From Betaproteobacteria bacterium (GTDB lineage: Bacteria; Pseudomonadota; Gammaproteobacteria; Burkholderiales; Thiobacillaceae), in the NCBI GenBank assembly GCA_020049245.1, contig JAIFLB010000085.1, positions 1-15,295 of the forward strand: a DNA stretch of 15,295 nucleotides, given 5' to 3'. The position numbers were made by a program, and so were the translations under genes. Of the stretch, positions 13,606 to 15,295 are shown piece by piece (the first letter of the stretch is position 1; the number at the start of each line of letters is the position of its first letter). Below the pieces are notes generated by a model. That model was given only the letters and a program-made list of their open reading frames with translations, searched no databases and was not told the DNA's origin.

Positions 13606-14532
13606 TTAGCGCGGCTTGGGACTTTGCCGACGCAGGCCTTGCCGCCCGACCCAGTCGCGCGCGAACTGCTGCGCCACCCGGCCGGAGCGGCCACCGCGCT
13701 GAATCGCCCATTGCAGCGCTTCAAGACGGGTGGCCTCCGCGCTGGCGCCACCCAGCGCGACGATCCAGCTTTCGACGATGGCCAGATAGGCATCCTGATC
13801 GAACGGATAAAAGGTCAGGATGAGGCCGAAGCGGTCTGATAGGGAGATTTTCTCCTCGATGCTCTCGCCAGGTCGAACTTCGCTTCCCAGATGTTTGGTC
13901 TCCAGGTTCTCGGTAAAGAACTCCGGCATCAGATGACGCCGGTTCGAGGTGGCGCAGATCAACACATTCGCCGGCAATCCGGAGACCGAGCCATCCAGTG
14001 CCGCCTTTAGCGGTTTGTAGGCGGCGTCGCCGGATTCGAAAGAAAGATCGTCTGCGAACAGGATGAAACTGAACGGCTGGTTTTCCAGGCGCGCAGTGAT
14101 CTCCGGCAGGTCGATAAGATCGTCGCGATCAACTTCCACCAGGCGCAGGCCCTTCTTCGCATAACGCGGCAACAGCGCCTTGATCAGCGACGATTTGCCG
14201 CAGCCGCGACTGCCGGTGAGCAAGACGTTGTTGGCTGGCAGGCCTTTGATGAATTGACGCAGGTTGCGATCGAGCGCCGCTTTCTGCTCATCAACCGCGG
14301 AAAGCGCTGCCCAGGGCGGGCAATTCAACGTCCTCACCGGCATCAACATGCCCATGCCGGCATGCTTGCGCCACCGACAGGCCCAGGTATCGCGCCAGTC
14401 GATACGTGGCGGCGCCGGCGGTAGCCAGGCATCCAGACGCGCCAGCAGATCGTTGCCGCGCGAGATCAACATGGCGAGTTCCGGGTTGATCAGATAGCTG
14501 TCGAGGTCTTCGTTGTTGTCATCGATTTGCAT
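13606..14532 (-). CDS. DUF815-type P-loop ATPase
   Basis: The 308-residue AAA-type ATPase is of the DUF815 family, of unknown cellular role. Walker A is TGSRGCGKSSL (106-116), Walker B FILFADDLSF (156-165), sensor region LICATSNRRHLMPEFF (191-206), and the arginine-rich EKISLSDRFGLILTFYPFDQ (227-246) is the family hallmark. An N-terminal region of about 85 residues precedes the ATPase. No membrane segment or signal is present. The start at 14532 has no strong ribosome site and diverges from zur. It is 25 bases upstream of comM/yifB on the same strand, so the two are likely co-transcribed. Confidence 0.85.
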   Translation of the reverse strand: MQIDDNNEDLDSYLINPELAMLISRGNDLLARLDAWLPPAPPRIDWRDTWACRWRKHAGMGMLMPVRTLNCPPWAALSAVDEQKAALDRNLRQFIKGLPANNVLLTGSRGCGKSSLIKALLPRYAKKGLRLVEVDRDDLIDLPEITARLENQPFSFILFADDLSFESGDAAYKPLKAALDGSVSGLPANVLICATSNRRHLMPEFFTENLETKHLGSEVRPGESIEEKISLSDRFGLILTFYPFDQDAYLAIVESWIVALGGASAEATRLEALQWAIQRGGRSGRVAQQFARDWVGRQGLRRQSPKPR

Positions 14533-14671
14533 GCTGGGCTTTCGCTGGTCTATTCCGGGTCATGCCGACATTCTAAACGTCGCCCCGTCGCGTTACCGAC
14601 TGTCACGCCTTTGGCGACAACGACACGCTTCCGGCGGCATACTTGCCGCCTGTTCCGGTTATCGACCAATC
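14533..14671. promoter_or_regulatory. Divergent DUF815 ATPase / zur intergenic region
   Basis: This 139-base gap must hold promoters for both divergent genes. A stem GGCGGC (14633-14638) / GCCGCC (14645-14650) with a 6-base loop lies 21 bases before the zur ATG and could form in the zur leader mRNA. No ATGCAA-N5-TTGCAT copy was seen here, so zur autoregulation through that site is not evident. Confidence 0.35.
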
Positions 14672-15112
14672 ATGCCAGTCGCCACTCCAAATCCCTCACC
14701 CGCGCGCCGTCGTCTGCTTGAAGCAGGAGCGCGTGCAACACCTGCGCGTGAGCGCGTGCTTGATCTTTTATTGCTGGCAACACGCGCATTGAGCCATCAG
14801 GAAATCGAAGCCGAAGCGCATGCGCAAGGCCTCGATTTCGACCGGGTGACGCTCTACCGCGTGCTGGACTGGCTGGTTACGCAAAACCTGGCGCACAAGA
14901 TCGAAGGGCGCGATCGGGTCTGGCGCTTCAATGCGGTCACCGTCACCGAGACCGAGCATGGTCATGCACATTTCCATTGCACCCGTTGCGGCAAGGTGTT
15001 TTGCCTGGAGCAGATGCAACCCAGTTTCGCGCTGACGCTGCCGGCGGGATTTCAGTTTGCAAAAGCCGAGTTGACCATTCAAGGGCTGTGTCCGAATTGT
15101 TCTGACGAATAG
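14672..15112 (+). CDS. zur: Fur-family transcriptional regulator, probable zinc regulator Zur
   Basis: The 146-residue metalloregulator has a winged helix at about 20-86 (ATPARERVLDLLLLATRALSH, FDRVTLYRVLDWLVTQNLAHKI). Its dimerisation and metal domain shows HGHAHFHCTRC (His96, 98, 100, 102; Cys103, Cys106) and CPNC (Cys140, Cys143). The paired CxxC motifs form the structural zinc site of the family. Zur rather than Fur is inferred from the ZIP transporter gene next to it and from the operator-like palindromes between the two. The start at 14672 gives normal family length; upstream in-frame starts reach into the divergent gene. The ribosome site is weak. Its stop codon lies in a large inverted repeat. 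Confidence 0.85.
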   Translation: MPVATPNPSPARRRLLEAGARATPARERVLDLLLLATRALSHQEIEAEAHAQGLDFDRVTLYRVLDWLVTQNLAHKIEGRDRVWRFNAVTVTETEHGHAHFHCTRCGKVFCLEQMQPSFALTLPAGFQFAKAELTIQGLCPNCSDE

Positions 15113-15149
15113 GCTCCATTAATGCAACCAAGTTGCATTAATGGAGCCT
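15111..15149. other. Perfect inverted repeat overlapping the zur stop codon
   Basis: Arms AGGCTCCATTAATGCAAC (15111-15128) and its exact complement (15132-15149) flank CAA: 18-bp perfect arms with a 3-base loop. The last two bases of the zur TAG lie in it. The core contains operator copy 1. As RNA it would be a very stable hairpin, but no T-tract follows, so intrinsic termination is unproven. Confidence 0.75.
15122..15138. promoter_or_regulatory. Operator copy 1 (putative Zur site)
   Basis: ATGCAAC-CAA-GTTGCAT has 7-bp perfect arms. It shares ATGCAA-N5-TTGCAT with copy 2, 39 bp downstream centre to centre. The weak -35-like TTGCAT (15133-15138) lies 17 bp before TACTAT (15156-15161), so this copy would cover the -35 of the ZIP-gene promoter. 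Zur as binding protein is inferred from position. Confidence 0.6.
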
Positions 15150-15160
15150 CGGCGGCTACT

Positions 15161-15177
15161 ATGCAACTTGATTGCAT
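15161..15177. promoter_or_regulatory. Operator copy 2 (putative Zur site)
   Basis: ATGCAA-CTTGA-TTGCAT is a 17-base dyad with 6-bp arms and the same half-sites as copy 1. It abuts the -10-like TACTAT and lies 29 bases before the ZIP ATG, a position suited to repression. Confidence 0.6.
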
Positions 15178-15206
15178 TTGTTGTTCCTCGACGCGGCGGT
15201 TTTCTC

Positions 15207-15295
15207 ATGGTTTTGCTTCACATCTTTCTCGCCACATTGGCTGGCGGCGTGCTGTCCGTGCTGTTGGCGGCGACGCTGGCGCTGACCTGGCTACC
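15207..15295 (+). CDS. ZIP-family metal transporter, N-terminal fragment (3' end outside window)
   Basis: The first 29 residues (MVLLHIFLATLAGGVLSVLL, then AATLALTWL) form one transmembrane helix with the LATLAGG-LSVL opening seen in bacterial ZIP zinc/divalent-metal importers. Too little is present for a full family assignment. The call leans on the adjacent Zur-type regulator and the two operator-like dyads in the promoter. The frame is open to the window edge. The ribosome site is weak (GCGGCGG 10 bases upstream). Confidence 0.65.
   Translation, partial: MVLLHIFLATLAGGVLSVLLAATLALTWL

Overview
The base composition is GC-rich and the proteins look betaproteobacterial (MetF, YifB, VIT-type transporter and Zur/ZIP arrangement). 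A nitrogen-fixation cluster is present, so this is most likely the chromosome of a diazotrophic betaproteobacterium (Rhodocyclales or Nitrosomonadales-like). The exact genus cannot be read from the window.

Region 1 (1-3563, + strand) is the tail of a nif operon: nifV (3' end), cysE, an unnamed helical-repeat gene, nifW, nifZ, a 28-codon ORF and nifM. It serves homocitrate supply for FeMo-cofactor, cysteine supply for Fe-S clusters, and maturation or protection of the MoFe and Fe proteins. The cluster has collected short palindromic repeats: a doublet read through in frame at the start of cysE, an imperfect one before nifW, and one between nifZ and nifM. nifM also carries an exact 18-bp tandem duplication near its start.

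Region 2 (3564-6936) holds a minus-strand group (Cys-rich lipoprotein, rsuA-type pseudouridine synthase, exported metallo-beta-lactamase-fold hydrolase) and a divergent class I polyphosphate kinase 2 with a long basic disordered N-terminus.

Region 3 (6946-10111, - strand) is a signalling operon: a NarL/LuxR response regulator, a membrane hybrid histidine kinase with a C-terminal receiver, and a two-helix membrane protein overlapping the kinase stop by ATGA. metF lies upstream on the same strand.

Region 4 (10148-14532, - strand) carries metF, a VIT1/CCC1-type metal transporter with a ferritin-like N-terminal domain, a YifB/ComM AAA ATPase and a DUF815-type ATPase. The yifB coding sequence contains a 16-bp match to the ParB centromere site parS, which would place the window in the origin-proximal chromosome domain.

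Region 5 (14533-15295, + strand) is a zinc-homeostasis module: a Fur-family regulator of the Zur type, then two copies of an ATGCAA-N5-TTGCAT operator-like palindrome, then the start of a ZIP-family metal transporter. The first palindrome is the core of a perfect 18-bp-arm inverted repeat overlapping the zur stop codon.

No tRNA, rRNA, CRISPR array or insertion sequence was seen. No gene-free stretch exceeds 300 bases. The longest gap is the roughly 250-bp divergent region between the lipoprotein and ppk2.
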